64,000 bases of DNA, taken from contig NZ_KQ976354.1 of assembly GCF_000346485.2 (NCBI RefSeq), positions 4,856,436 to 4,920,435 on the forward strand, read 5' to 3'. Origin of the DNA: Scytonema hofmannii PCC 7110. Its GTDB lineage: Bacteria > Cyanobacteriota > Cyanobacteriia > Cyanobacteriales > Nostocaceae. A program made the position numbers and the translations under genes. This document shows positions 9,938-19,545 of this stretch, piece by piece; positions within the stretch are counted from its first letter, which is position 1; the number at the start of each line of letters is the position of its first letter. Below the pieces are notes generated by a model that had not been told where the DNA came from, did not search any database, and saw only the letters and a program-made list of their open reading frames with translations.

Positions 9938-10243
9938 AAGCAACCTATATAATTTTCAGACTTCAATTCTAATTTAAAGGGGATTGCTGTATATCCTCAG
10001 CCAAAGCTTAAAATTTGTTCAGGAAAAACTCATCTTTCTTCTTAATAAAGATATTAAATTGTAATTATAAGCCAAAAACAGATTTATCTCAACTTGACTT
10101 ATGAAGTTCAGATTAAAATATAGCAATCCTAAATTATTTGTAAAATTCTCTCTTCTCTCTTATCTTGGCGCTCTTGGCGTCTTGGCGGTTGATAATTTTT
10201 ACAACTCAAACAGGACTGCTATATATAGAGATGAGTTATTCCA
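9938..10243. other. intergenic region, no gene seen
   Basis: About 300 bp, mostly A+T-rich. Near 10165-10192 there is a copy of the dispersed motif 'cttggcgtcttggcggtt' also found near 44910 and (reverse) 61875. The promoter of the kinase/regulator operon should lie in the last 100 bp. Confidence 0.5.
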
Positions 10244-11377
10244 ATGAGTTTTTTAGACAAGTTAAAGAGAAAATTAGCCAGAGTTGTTGGTGATAGACTC
10301 GATCCCTCATCGCTACAATTTCGCCTAACTGTTGGAGTCTTTGTTATCTTTACAATTGGATTAAGTAGTTTTACAATGTGGACAAGTTGGGAAATAAAAC
10401 AGTTTCTCATCGCGACTTATCAACAATATGGTATGTCCAATGACGACCATAGGCTGTTAATTATGATTCAAAGTGTGGGAACTATGAGCATTCTGTTGCT
10501 TGTTACCACTACAATTCTCACGTTTATATTTGTCAGGCGATCGCTTTTACCATTACAACAAATGAATCAGTGGGCAGCAATTTATGCTGCGGAACTGAAC
10601 CCATATCAGTCCCAGTTAAGTCGCACACCAAGCGAAGTGAAAGCCCTAGCCCAAACCTGGAATAAATTATTAACCAGGCTTTCCGAAGTTAAAGAACAGC
10701 AGCAACAGTTTACTAATGACTTGGCTCACGAGTTACGCACGCCTTTGAGCATGGTTTATGCTTATTTACAAAGAACTTTGCAACGCAGTCAAAATCTGAC
10801 AGAATCGCAGAAAGAGGCTTTAGAAATGGCTTTTTCTGACGCAGAACGAATGACTTATATCTTGCAAGGCTTACTAGAATTAGCAAGGGCAAGTAGCAGT
10901 GCATTGCCCTTGCAAACGGAACCACTTATATTAAATGATGTAATTGCAGACATAGCACAGATGGCAGAAAAATTTGACCATCGGGCAATCCATCTAAAAC
11001 TTGCCTCGTTTCCTATTAAAGTAAAAGCAGAACCCAATCGGTTAATGCAGGTGTTAAATCATTTGATTGATAATGCTTTTCAATATTCTGACGTGGGTGA
11101 GGCAGTGACAATGCAACTGGCTCAGATTGATGGTTGGGCAGTCATTCAAGTTAGCGACAAGGGCTGTGGCATTCCCCTGTCCGAGCAGTCCCGTATTTTT
11201 GAACCTTTTTACCGAGTCGATCCATCCCGTACCCGTTCGACAGGGGGAACAGGCTTGGGTCTACCGATAGTAAAACGTCTTGTGGAGCGCATGGGGGGCA
11301 AGATTGGAATTCGGTCAGAACCCGGTCATGGCAGCACTTTTATTTTAAGATTACCCGCATTAGGAGCAAGAATATGA
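10244..11377 (+). CDS. sensor histidine kinase lacking the extracytoplasmic sensor
   Basis: A 377-residue membrane histidine kinase. TM1 (about 29-47) is followed by only about 25 residues before TM2 (about 73-97), so there is essentially no periplasmic domain. A short HAMP-like linker is followed by HisKA with His162 in AHELRTPLS and a complete HATPase domain (N-box LNHLIDNAFQY, G1 DKGCGIP, G2 GGTGLGL). It is paralogous to the 472-residue kinase at 2531. The difference in length is almost exactly the missing sensor region. The stop overlaps the start of the next gene by 4 bp (ATGA), so the regulator encoded at 11374 is its likely partner. Without a sensor it may detect membrane state or a partner protein (inference). 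Confidence 0.93.
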   Translation: MSFLDKLKRKLARVVGDRLDPSSLQFRLTVGVFVIFTIGLSSFTMWTSWEIKQFLIATYQQYGMSNDDHRLLIMIQSVGTMSILLLVTTTILTFIFVRRSLLPLQQMNQWAAIYAAELNPYQSQLSRTPSEVKALAQTWNKLLTRLSEVKEQQQQFTNDLAHELRTPLSMVYAYLQRTLQRSQNLTESQKEALEMAFSDAERMTYILQGLLELARASSSALPLQTEPLILNDVIADIAQMAEKFDHRAIHLKLASFPIKVKAEPNRLMQVLNHLIDNAFQYSDVGEAVTMQLAQIDGWAVIQVSDKGCGIPLSEQSRIFEPFYRVDPSRTRSTGGTGLGLPIVKRLVERMGGKIGIRSEPGHGSTFILRLPALGARI

Positions 11378-12048
11378 CAGCACATATCCTCCTGGTTGAA
11401 GATGAAGTCAAACTAGCACGATTTGTTGAATTGGAACTTAACAGCGAAGGTTACAAGGTTAGTGTGGCGCATGATGGAATCACTGGTTTGACCTTAGCAC
11501 GAGAATCGTCGCCAGATTTAGCAATTTTAGATTGGATGTTGCCTGGGTTAACCGGTTTGGAACTTTGTCGGCGGTTGCGGGCGACTGGGAACAAAGTGCC
11601 AGTAATTTTATTGACAGCAAAAGATGAAGTGAGCGATCGCGTTGCAGGTTTAGATGCGGGTGCTGACGATTATGTGGTTAAACCTTTCAGTATTGAAGAA
11701 TTATTAGCCAGAATTCGCGCTCATTTGCGTCGCACTCAAGAAACAGAAGAAGATTTATTGCAGTTTGAGGACTTAAAGCTCAATCGCACCACGCGTGAAG
11801 TCTTTCGAGGTAATCGAGCCATTGAGCTAACAGCAAAAGAATTTGATTTATTGGAGTATCTCCTCAGCCATCCCCGTCAAGTGTTTACTAGAGATCTAAT
11901 TTTAGAGAAAGTTTGGGGTTATGACTTTATGGGAGACTCCAATATTATTGAAGTTTATGTCCGCTACCTACGCCTCAAGCTCGAAGAAAATAATGAAAAG
12001 CGTTTGATTCATACGGTACGTGGTGTGGGGTATGCCTTGCGGGAGTAG
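11374..12048 (+). CDS. OmpR/PhoB-family response regulator
   Basis: A 224-residue two-domain regulator. The receiver domain has the acidic pair ED at 9-10, the phospho-acceptor Asp53 in LAILDWMLPG, Thr81 and Lys103 (VVKPF). The C-terminal winged helix (about 127-222) shows the family signatures LTAKEFDLLEYLLSHPRQVFTR and VRGVGYALRE. Translationally coupled to the upstream histidine kinase by an ATGA overlap. Target genes are unknown. A strong hairpin at 12266-12335 probably ends the operon. Confidence 0.95.
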   Translation: MTAHILLVEDEVKLARFVELELNSEGYKVSVAHDGITGLTLARESSPDLAILDWMLPGLTGLELCRRLRATGNKVPVILLTAKDEVSDRVAGLDAGADDYVVKPFSIEELLARIRAHLRRTQETEEDLLQFEDLKLNRTTREVFRGNRAIELTAKEFDLLEYLLSHPRQVFTRDLILEKVWGYDFMGDSNIIEVYVRYLRLKLEENNEKRLIHTVRGVGYALRE

Positions 12049-12555
12049 TAGGGATAGAAATAATTTAAAAATTGGCCATCTGACTTTTCCCGTTAAGAGT
12101 ATGGTTTGGGTGCGATCATACCTTTATCACTATTCTCATTGGGGTATTGTATTTTTGACCGATGAGAATTTCCTCATTAATTGTTCATCTTCTTTTCATG
12201 CACATATTGAATTCTAATAGAAAGAAAATTTTACTTCTTCTAGAGCCTCGGCACAGAAATCACAAAAACCCGGTTTTTTCGAGTTGAGCATACGAGATAC
12301 CAAACTTTCCGACAGAGAGAAACCGGGTTTTTTGCCTCCTTTTTGACTACTGTATCGGCGCTCTAGGTACTTCCCTCCGTTCCTCGGCTGGTACGATTCG
12401 GTGAAAAAAAAGCTAAGTCAAACAGTGCTCAGTGTATTCTGGGTACTGTTATTCTTCCACTAAAAGGATTACCAACAGAAGACTCTGGGGCAAAATAGTT
12501 CGATGTAAGTGTAACTATTTTGTCCTAGATTCGAATTGCTGTTTCTCAAACGTCC
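12049..12555. other. intergenic region after the two-component operon
   Basis: No supported gene. It contains the hairpin at 12266-12335 and a second short hairpin near 12418-12452 (ACAGTGCTCAGTGTAT...GTACTGT) that resembles one at 45838-45872. The minus-strand GGDEF gene ends at the right edge. Confidence 0.5.
12266..12335 (+). terminator. probable terminator of the kinase/regulator operon
   Basis: Arms AAACCCGGTTT (12266-12276) and AAACCGGGTTT (12320-12330) are followed by a T run. The intervening 43 bases make the loop long. The left arm is also followed by a T run, so each half may act alone. It lies about 220 bp after the response regulator stop. Confidence 0.55.
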
Positions 12556-14583
12556 TTAGCTATGCCTTGGAAAATGAAGTATGTGTTGAGTTAGTAATAC
12601 TCCTTCGTTTAAAGTAGAACTGACATTAACGCGATCGCGCCCTTGCCTTTTTGCCTGAAACAGTGCTTCTTCCGCAGCATTTATCAGTAAATCTGGTGAA
12701 TTTTGAGAACTTGGTGTGACAGATGCAACTCCAACGCTGATGCTTAGCACTTCGGAAGGCAATCCGTCAATTCCCGGTAAGTTATATGGAATTCTCAAAG
12801 ATTTAACACGATCTCGCATGCTTTCCCCAACTTCCACGACTTCGTTGGCATTCACATGGGGCAATATTGCTGCAAATTTTGTACCCCCATAGCGCACCAG
12901 GCTTGATTGCTTTTGCTGAATGCACTGACTTATGGCATTGGTAATCTGTTGCAAAGCACCATCTCCAGACACATAACCGTGTGTATCGTTGTACCACTTA
13001 AAATAATCTACTTCACACACAATCAATGACAGGGGTAAACACTCTTTTCCCCACTGCTGCCAAGATGTTTCTAGATATTGCTTGATATAGGTACGGCTGA
13101 CACTTTGAACTTTTTGCTCTAATTTGTTTGAGAGTTTGACTTGTTGCTTTTCTGGAGTTGATTGTTGCAGTTGAGTTTCTAAATGTTTTTCTGCTAAGTT
13201 TTGGCGAAAATAGAGGCAATATAGTTGGCAGCTTGGCTTAGCCTGGTTGCCATCTAGTTGAATCAAACCCATACTTTCTAACTTAAAAGCAGCAAGGGCA
13301 TCTAATTGCACGCTTTCATGAGCAGTGACAACTTGTAGTAGTGCTGATGCTAGTTCTGGTTGTTCTCGCACCATTGCCAAATGATTTCTCAAATGATTGC
13401 TGTAAATACCAGCTGCTGTTGGAGATGTTTCCAATAATTGCTGTAGTGTCATTTCTCCAAGATAGAGGTGATAAAATGCCAAGTTGATTAAATAGGGATG
13501 TCCCCCTACCATAGCCATCAGTTGTTGGCTGGCGCTGCTATCAATCCAATTCAATCCATAACGCGATGCCAAATCTTGCACTTCCTCTAAAGTAAACTGA
13601 GGCAGCTTAATTGACAGCCCAACATTAAAAGGAGATTGATTAATTTTGATAGGAATGTGTATTTCGGTGGAATGAACGATGACCAACCGGAGATTTTGCC
13701 AAATTTCTACCGTCCGTCCCACTTCATGCCAAAACCGAAGCATCGACAGAAAATCATTGGCTATCTGGAGATGCTCAAAAAGTGTGTTGACTTCATTTAA
13801 TGCCAAAACAATGGGAGCGTTGATTTGTTCGAGCAGATATTCCTCAAAATAAATTTTGCAGCTCACCTTGCTACCCATGTCTTCATCCCAGTAATCATCA
13901 AGCTTGCTGTTGAGGTTTAACTGTCTGCTGACATTCGCACAAAACCAGCGCAAAAATTTATCGAGGGACGTAAATAGAGTTTCGTCCGTCTCCTGAAAGT
14001 CTATGTAAGCAATTTTATACCTAGAAGTTTGAGCGCGAGCTATCATGCGGTTGAGGAGTGAACTCTTGCCCATCTTTCTTGGGGCTTTAATACGGATCAA
14101 GCATCCCGGTTTGCTAATCTCCTTGTATGCGAGTTCTTCTATCCGCAGACGATTTATGTAGAGCGAAGAAGTTAACGGTACAGGTCCACCTGGGTACTCT
14201 ATTTCCGTTCTTGTGTCTGTAGAATTTTTCTCTGTTGTATAAAAAGTATTTTCCTCCACCAAATCTACAACTGTGTTCTCCGGTTCTGCTTGTAAAAAGC
14301 TTTGCTTCGTTTCTTCGTTGGTCTCTCCTTGGTTTTGCTGATACCGTTCTAAAACAAGATGTAAATTTTTCTTGGTCACCTTTTGCCCTACCGCTTCTGA
14401 CAGGTCATGCCACAATTGAGAGCCAACCTCTTTGAAGTAATTGCTACCGTAGCCAGAGTCTTGTGCCATTTCACCATAGCCTTTGCCTTGCCATGATTGG
14501 CGCAAAATCACTCGTTCAATGGGGCTAAGTTGTCTAGATAGTAGTACTTTTTCGACAATATCTAGAACTAGATCGGCATTCAT
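12556..14583 (-). CDS. AAA-like ATPase with C-terminal degenerate GGDEF domain
   Basis: A 675-residue cytoplasmic protein in three parts. Residues 1-85 resemble the N-terminal helical/HTH domain found on cyanobacterial AAA-like and vWA-MoxR-associated proteins. Residues about 130-430 form an AAA-like (AAA_35-type) NTPase with P-loop APRKMGKSS (167-175) and a Walker-B-like stretch APIVLALNEV. Residues about 505-655 form a GGDEF domain with the expected flanks (VCEVDYFKWYNDTHGYVSGD, SISVGVAS). The signature at 566-570 reads GGTKF instead of GG(D/E)EF. Known GGDEF enzymes need the acidic signature residue for metal binding, so cyclic-di-GMP synthesis is unlikely, and a GTP- or nucleotide-sensing role is more plausible (inference). 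It probably acts as a signalling switch; neighbours give no clue. Confidence 0.85.
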   Translation of the reverse strand: MNADLVLDIVEKVLLSRQLSPIERVILRQSWQGKGYGEMAQDSGYGSNYFKEVGSQLWHDLSEAVGQKVTKKNLHLVLERYQQNQGETNEETKQSFLQAEPENTVVDLVEENTFYTTEKNSTDTRTEIEYPGGPVPLTSSLYINRLRIEELAYKEISKPGCLIRIKAPRKMGKSSLLNRMIARAQTSRYKIAYIDFQETDETLFTSLDKFLRWFCANVSRQLNLNSKLDDYWDEDMGSKVSCKIYFEEYLLEQINAPIVLALNEVNTLFEHLQIANDFLSMLRFWHEVGRTVEIWQNLRLVIVHSTEIHIPIKINQSPFNVGLSIKLPQFTLEEVQDLASRYGLNWIDSSASQQLMAMVGGHPYLINLAFYHLYLGEMTLQQLLETSPTAAGIYSNHLRNHLAMVREQPELASALLQVVTAHESVQLDALAAFKLESMGLIQLDGNQAKPSCQLYCLYFRQNLAEKHLETQLQQSTPEKQQVKLSNKLEQKVQSVSRTYIKQYLETSWQQWGKECLPLSLIVCEVDYFKWYNDTHGYVSGDGALQQITNAISQCIQQKQSSLVRYGGTKFAAILPHVNANEVVEVGESMRDRVKSLRIPYNLPGIDGLPSEVLSISVGVASVTPSSQNSPDLLINAAEEALFQAKRQGRDRVNVSSTLNEGVLLTQHILHFPRHS

Positions 14584-14986
14584 TTATTATGATTGGTGTA
14601 TTTTTACTTAGATTTTTATTTTACAATCCTATGGCAACTGCGTACTTTAACGCAAGCAGTGCGATCGCATCTCGGTAGCAGTTTCATTCGTTAAAACATA
14701 AGATTATTTTATAAATATTGGCTTTTTTTTGTTTATTATATAACTATATCTCATTAAAAATTTTATTAATCTGATTTATACTCCTTCTCTACGTAGATTT
14801 TTGTATTTAAATTTAATATTTTTTCTCAGTTTAAATGTTATATTTTTAATACTTATATAAATCAATACTATCTATGGTTAGTATTTAACCTACTAACCAC
14901 TAACAATGACAGGCGAGACGCCTGTCCGACACTACTAACCACTAAGGATGACAGGCGAGACGCCTGTCCTACACCACTAACTAATT
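14584..14986. other. A+T-rich intergenic region with paired palindromes
   Basis: No gene seen. Very A+T-rich over 14690-14890. Near the right end lie two copies of the palindrome GACAGGCGAGACGCCTGTC, listed separately. Confidence 0.6.
14908..14968. repeat. two copies of a 19-bp palindrome in TAACCACTAA context
   Basis: GACAGGCGAGACGCCTGTC occurs at 14908-14926 and 14950-14968, each a hairpin with 8-bp arms and an AGA loop, joined by CCACTAA-type heptamers. They lie just past the pcxA stop codon and may serve as terminators or be REP-type elements. Confidence 0.85.
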
Positions 14987-16321
14987 CTATTCATTCATAT
15001 TGTGATAGGTAGCGACAGCAGAAGGAGAGATGCGATTTAAGTAGCGGAATATCCAGTATTTAAAAATAGTATCTAAGATGACTGGAAATGTAGCAATAAA
15101 GAGAAAGATGAAATCATGATTAGCTGGCAATCCCCAGTGTCGCGATACACCTTCTAGAATCACTTCCCAACCATGAGGAGAGTGGAATCCTACAAAGATA
15201 TCAGTAAATAGAATAATGATAAAAGCTTTGGCGCTATCACTTAGACCATAAACAACATGGTCAAAGAAATCTTTCAGTACAGCAATTTCTCGCTTACTCA
15301 TAAGTAAAAGCCAAGTGAAAGCAATGACTGATAATATATCTGCAAAAACGTTTTTGATAGCATTCCCACTTTCCTGCTGAAATTCTTCAGCAATTTCGCG
15401 AGCCTTCTTTTTTACCTCAAGTTCCATCTGCTCTTGGGACAAGATTTCATTATTGCTAATTAAACTCTTAAATTTTATGCGTTCTTCAAATCTTTCAAGT
15501 TCTGTCAGCGCCTCCTCTTCCATTTCATAGTTGAGAAAGATTTTGGCTTGCTCGGAATGTTTACTAAAGTAAGATTCAACAATAGGTCCTACAAACAAAG
15601 CTTTTGATATTTGATGGGTTAAAATGGGAACTATGATGAGTAGTAGAAGAAACCTAACAGATATTATGGTTCTTTTTTGAGTGTTACGGAAATTTTTAAC
15701 AACGTCTTGTTCTGCATTTGGATCTAACTCAATTTGCAAGCGAGTGATAGTGTTAAAAATCGAACGAGGTAGCACTCCAGTGGCATTTGTTTTACTACGA
15801 GGAGTGTTATCTGGTTTATTTTTTGAAGGATTTTTCAGTTTTGTTGGATTTAAAGTAAGTTCTACTGGTACAATTTTACTCGGAGGTGAGAGAGTGTTAG
15901 GCGCTACTTCATCAGGCTTAAAAGTGTTATATTTTGTTATGACTTCATCAATGAAGTTAAGTTTTTCTAAAATAAGCGAAGGCGGTGAGTACTCAATACC
16001 CACTTGCTTTGCAGCTTTTTGATTGGATTCATCCAGAAAAAAACGGCTAAACTTAAATTCTGTCAACCGCATCCGAATGATTTTTAATTGTCTTTTCAGG
16101 TCTGACTCAAAATAGTCCGTAACACTACCGCTATGTATAGTTGAATCCAAGTGAATTTTATTACCATTGAAATGCTCGTCTTCTATTGCCTTGATTTGCA
16201 AGGCAGCTCTGTATGCCTTATCTAGAGAACGCTCTGATGTTTGTAAGTAACGGTAATAAGCCTTCAATAGGAATGGGTAAATTTTTTGGCGGTAAAAAGA
16301 ATTAATCATTGTTGCCAGCAA
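14987..16321 (-). CDS. pcxA: proton extrusion protein PcxA (CemA family)
   Basis: A 444-residue membrane protein matching the cyanobacterial PcxA/chloroplast CemA (Ycf10) family. The N-terminal region (MINSFYRQKIYPFLLKAYYRYLQ..., SLDKAYRAA) is soluble and charged. At least four membrane segments follow (near residues 220-238, 316-336, 366-384 and 404-424). The C-terminal motif DTIFKYWIFRYLNRISPSAVATYHNMNE is highly characteristic. PcxA is needed for light-induced, sodium-dependent proton release in Synechocystis (established knowledge). Proline/serine/lysine-rich sequence at about 145-185 looks like a disordered linker. The gene stands alone. Confidence 0.92.
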   Translation of the reverse strand: MLATMINSFYRQKIYPFLLKAYYRYLQTSERSLDKAYRAALQIKAIEDEHFNGNKIHLDSTIHSGSVTDYFESDLKRQLKIIRMRLTEFKFSRFFLDESNQKAAKQVGIEYSPPSLILEKLNFIDEVITKYNTFKPDEVAPNTLSPPSKIVPVELTLNPTKLKNPSKNKPDNTPRSKTNATGVLPRSIFNTITRLQIELDPNAEQDVVKNFRNTQKRTIISVRFLLLLIIVPILTHQISKALFVGPIVESYFSKHSEQAKIFLNYEMEEEALTELERFEERIKFKSLISNNEILSQEQMELEVKKKAREIAEEFQQESGNAIKNVFADILSVIAFTWLLLMSKREIAVLKDFFDHVVYGLSDSAKAFIIILFTDIFVGFHSPHGWEVILEGVSRHWGLPANHDFIFLFIATFPVILDTIFKYWIFRYLNRISPSAVATYHNMNE

Positions 16322-16473
16322 TTATCTAACATTGTTTTATGTCTCTTAAGCTTAAGTTAACGTATTAGTCTCTCTGAAATAGGGGTTAGGGGCTAGGGAA
16401 ATACCTAATGCCCATTTTCATTCGTTCTGGTGTACGCAGTTCATTTATTATAGATCTGTAAAGAAGGTGGTTT

Positions 16474-18741
16474 GTGGTTTCTGATTCTCTATGGATAACA
16501 GGTCCTAGCCGTAGTGGTAAGACAAGTTGCTTGGTAGAGCAGTTTTGCCATTGGGTCTCTAGTGTAAGCAGCAAAACACATTATACGAAAAGCAAAGAGC
16601 GAAAAAATAGCAACACCATACCCAAGCGCCTTTCTCCCCAACAATCAGAACTAGGTGTGTTAGTCTTAGCGGCTAATGACGAAAATCGGCGAGATTTGGC
16701 AGATAAACTTGTGAGTGCAACGGAGGGGAAATATCCAGTACGCGGTAAGACGCCTCTTGGCTTTATTCAAGACGAAGTGATTCTATTTTGGCCTTTGCTG
16801 ATCGAGTCGTTACAGTTGAAAGCACAATTCCCAGTGCGACTGCGTCCAGAAACAGAGCAGGAATTAGCAACAAAACTTTGGCGATCGCAATTCAATGAGG
16901 AGATACTGCGTCAATTAGGTATCAATGAGTACCGTTTAGTTCGTCGTATTCTAGATACACTGCAATTGGCAGCATATAGTGGGACAAGTTTTGAAGAAAT
17001 TGAGAATATTTTAGTCCGATCGCTTGCAGAGCAAGAAAGTATAAATCTAAACCCAGAATTAGTCGCATCCTTGTTGCTTGACTGGCGAAACTGGTGTTTG
17101 GAAAGGGGCTTTCTAACTTATGGAATTATGACCGAACTGTACAGCCAGCACTTACTACCAAATCCAAGCTACCAGCAGGTGCTCTTCAGACGTTACCAAG
17201 CTGTTTTAGCAGATGACGTGCAAGATTACCCGGCAGTAGCACGTCAACTGTTTGAGGTATTGTTGGAAGGAGGAGCGGTAGGAGCGTTTAGTTTCAATCC
17301 CGAAAGTGTGGTACGTTTGGGATTGGGAGCAGATCCCAGTTACTTGCAAGAGTTATCAGCCCGTTGTCAGCAAGAAACTTTGACTCAGTTTCCCCTTGAA
17401 TCCCTTGCAGATAGTTTGGGGACGCAAATACAAGAAATAGCGATCGAACCGACGGGACTGTTGAGCTTACCAGAAGCAGTGCAGTCAATTCAAACAACTT
17501 CTCGCTCTCAATTATTGCGGCAAACGGCAGAAGTGATTATCCGTGCTATTAAACAAGAACAAGTGCAACCGAAAGACGTGGCAATTGTTGCACCAGGTTT
17601 GGATGCGATCGCTCGTTACACCCTAGTAGAAATTCTCACCAAGCAAAATATTCCAGTAGAATTCCTTAACGATCAACGTCCTCTGATTAGTTCTCCCAAT
17701 ATCCGAGGGTTACTGACAGTTCTAGCCTTCGTCTATCCTAGTTTGGGACGCTTGGTAGATAGAGATGCAGTAGGAGAAATGTTAGTTGTGTTGAGCAAGG
17801 GAGGAGAGAAGGATGGGGAGAGGGGTAACTCGGTGTCCTCCATCTCTCCATCCTCTCACATTGACCCAGTACGGGCAGGATTAATAGCAGATCACTGTTT
17901 TGTCCCGCATCCCGAACAACCCAACTTACTTCCCGTAACAGCCTTCGATCGCTGGGATAGGTTAGGATATTCAGCAACAACAGCTTACAGTGAGATATTG
18001 CAGTGGTTGGAAGAGCAGAGAAAACAACAGGAATTGCGTCTAATTCCCAGCCCTATTTCCCTTTTAGATAGAGCAATTCAGCGTTTTTTATGGAATGGCA
18101 GCAATCTGCCCTACGATCAATTAGCAGCATTGCGGGAACTGTTAGAAACCGCCCAACACTATTGGGAAATCGATACCCGATTGCGGCAATTTTCCCCCAC
18201 TTTCCAATCCCCAATCCAAAATCCAAAATCCAAAATCCAAAATCCCCAATCCCCAATCGCTGAATTCATACAACTGCTACGACGCGGTACAATTACTGCA
18301 AACCCCTACCCCATGCGTCCTGTAGGACTCCAATCAAACGCTGTCACTCTAGCAACCATCTTCCAGTATCGTTCTTCTAGGCGATCGCATCGCTGGCATT
18401 TTTGGTTAGATGCAGGTTCTCCCTTATGGGCAAAAGGTGGTGCGGCTACTTTGTTTGGTGCGCCATTCTTCCTGAGAGAAAGGATGGGACAACCTTGGAC
18501 AGCAGAAGATGAAAAATTAGCAGACGAACAACGATTGCAGAGGATATTGGCAGATTTACTAGCCCGAGTTTCTGAAAGAATTTATCTATGTCATAGCGAT
18601 TTAGCTGTGAACGGGCAAGAACAGTTAGGTCCCTTACTGCCCTTAGTTAATGCCTGTGTTCCTCTTGTAAGTAGTGTAGCAATGCAGGAAAACCACACTC
18701 AACCTGTAGAGTGGGATAGTTTACAATATGAAGTTAAGTAA
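16474..18741 (+). CDS. P-loop recombinase/helicase-like protein with repeat-derived insertions
   Basis: A 755-residue protein starting at GTG behind an AAGAAGG ribosome site. The N-terminus has a Walker A motif GPSRSGKTS (residues 9-17). Blocks such as [12 protein letters not shown] (Walker-B-like), [32 protein letters not shown] and [11 protein letters not shown] resemble superfamily-1 helicase/AddB-RecB-type proteins. Cyanobacterial homologues are usually just called recombinase family proteins, and activity is not established. Two low-complexity inserts look translated from intergenic repeats: GGEKDGERG...SISPSSH (about 442-463) and [19 protein letters not shown] (about 575-593). Both keep the frame. 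The next gene (msrA) overlaps its end if the earliest start is used, but a start at 18773 is preferred. Confidence 0.7.
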   Translation: MVSDSLWITGPSRSGKTSCLVEQFCHWVSSVSSKTHYTKSKERKNSNTIPKRLSPQQSELGVLVLAANDENRRDLADKLVSATEGKYPVRGKTPLGFIQDEVILFWPLLIESLQLKAQFPVRLRPETEQELATKLWRSQFNEEILRQLGINEYRLVRRILDTLQLAAYSGTSFEEIENILVRSLAEQESINLNPELVASLLLDWRNWCLERGFLTYGIMTELYSQHLLPNPSYQQVLFRRYQAVLADDVQDYPAVARQLFEVLLEGGAVGAFSFNPESVVRLGLGADPSYLQELSARCQQETLTQFPLESLADSLGTQIQEIAIEPTGLLSLPEAVQSIQTTSRSQLLRQTAEVIIRAIKQEQVQPKDVAIVAPGLDAIARYTLVEILTKQNIPVEFLNDQRPLISSPNIRGLLTVLAFVYPSLGRLVDRDAVGEMLVVLSKGGEKDGERGNSVSSISPSSHIDPVRAGLIADHCFVPHPEQPNLLPVTAFDRWDRLGYSATTAYSEILQWLEEQRKQQELRLIPSPISLLDRAIQRFLWNGSNLPYDQLAALRELLETAQHYWEIDTRLRQFSPTFQSPIQNPKSKIQNPQSPIAEFIQLLRRGTITANPYPMRPVGLQSNAVTLATIFQYRSSRRSHRWHFWLDAGSPLWAKGGAATLFGAPFFLRERMGQPWTAEDEKLADEQRLQRILADLLARVSERIYLCHSDLAVNGQEQLGPLLPLVNACVPLVSSVAMQENHTQPVEWDSLQYEVK
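18196..18262. repeat. STRR-type array inside a coding region
   Basis: Heptamer-like units CCAATCC and CAAAATC repeated about nine times within the reading frame of the recombinase-like gene. The same 'ccaaaatccaaaatcc' type occurs between fraC and fraD (23085-23115) and before the permease gene (30880-30915), so it is a dispersed family rather than native coding sequence. Confidence 0.85.
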
Positions 18742-18772
18742 AGAAATTTATGAGAAATCAGAATCAAGAGCA

Positions 18773-19426
18773 ATGGTGTTATTTGGATTTGGTAAAAAAT
18801 CAACCCCGATCACTCCCGAACAAGCGTTACCCGGACGGACAGAAGAAATGCCAGTACCCGGTCAGCACTATGTGTTAGGTAATCCACTCAAACCACCCTT
18901 TCCAGAGGGTATGGAGATGGCAATCTTCGGTATGGGTTGCTTTTGGGGAGCAGAACGTAAATTTTGGCAACTAGAAGGAGTTTATACCACAGCAGTTGGC
19001 TATGCTGCGGGAATCACTCCTAATCCCACTTATAAAGAAGTTTGTAGTGGAATGACCGGTCATAACGAAGTTGTGTTGGTGGTTTATGACCCCAAGGTCA
19101 TTAACTACTCTCAGTTGCTAAAAGTTTTTTGGGAAAACCACAATCCCACTCAAGGAATGCGTCAGGGTAACGATGTTGGCACTCAGTATCGTTCGGGAAT
19201 TTATGTCTATTCTGAAGACGACAAAAAACTAGCAGAAGCATCAAGAGACGCTTACCAAGAAGCCCTGAACAAGTCCGGTTATGGCAAAATTACGACTGAA
19301 ATCCTTGATGCTCCAACATTTTATTACGCGGAAGCATACCACCAGCAATATCTTGCTAAAAACCCTAATGGATATTGTGGGTTAGGCGGAACAAATGTTG
19401 CTTGTCCTGTTGGAGTTGTACAGTGA
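18773..19426 (+). CDS. msrA: peptide-methionine (S)-S-oxide reductase MsrA
   Basis: The family reaction is thiol-dependent reduction of methionine-S-sulfoxide in proteins. The catalytic motif GMGCFWGAE is followed by [29 protein letters not shown] and the GTQYRSGIY substrate-pocket block, all diagnostic. I chose the ATG at 18773 (217 residues) over 18728 because the protein from MVLFGFGKK onward reads as typical cyanobacterial MsrA with its 40-residue N-terminal extension. The last codon and stop (CAG TGA) sit in a heptamer array, so the extreme C-terminus (after NVACPVG) is repeat-influenced. Confidence 0.95.
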   Translation: MVLFGFGKKSTPITPEQALPGRTEEMPVPGQHYVLGNPLKPPFPEGMEMAIFGMGCFWGAERKFWQLEGVYTTAVGYAAGITPNPTYKEVCSGMTGHNEVVLVVYDPKVINYSQLLKVFWENHNPTQGMRQGNDVGTQYRSGIYVYSEDDKKLAEASRDAYQEALNKSGYGKITTEILDAPTFYYAEAYHQQYLAKNPNGYCGLGGTNVACPVGVVQ

Positions 19427-19545
19427 CCAGTGACCAGTGACCAGTGACCAGTGACCAGTGACCAGTGACCAGTGACCAGTGACCAGTGACCAGTGGTTAC
19501 TGGTTAACAACTAACAACTATCAACTAACCACTAACCACTAACCA
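19422..19545. repeat. STRR arrays (CCAGTGA then ACTAACC/AACTAAC heptamers)
   Basis: About ten perfect head-to-tail CCAGTGA heptamers directly at the msrA stop codon, followed by TAACAACTA/ACCACTA units up to the stop codon of the next, converging gene. Confidence 0.95.
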
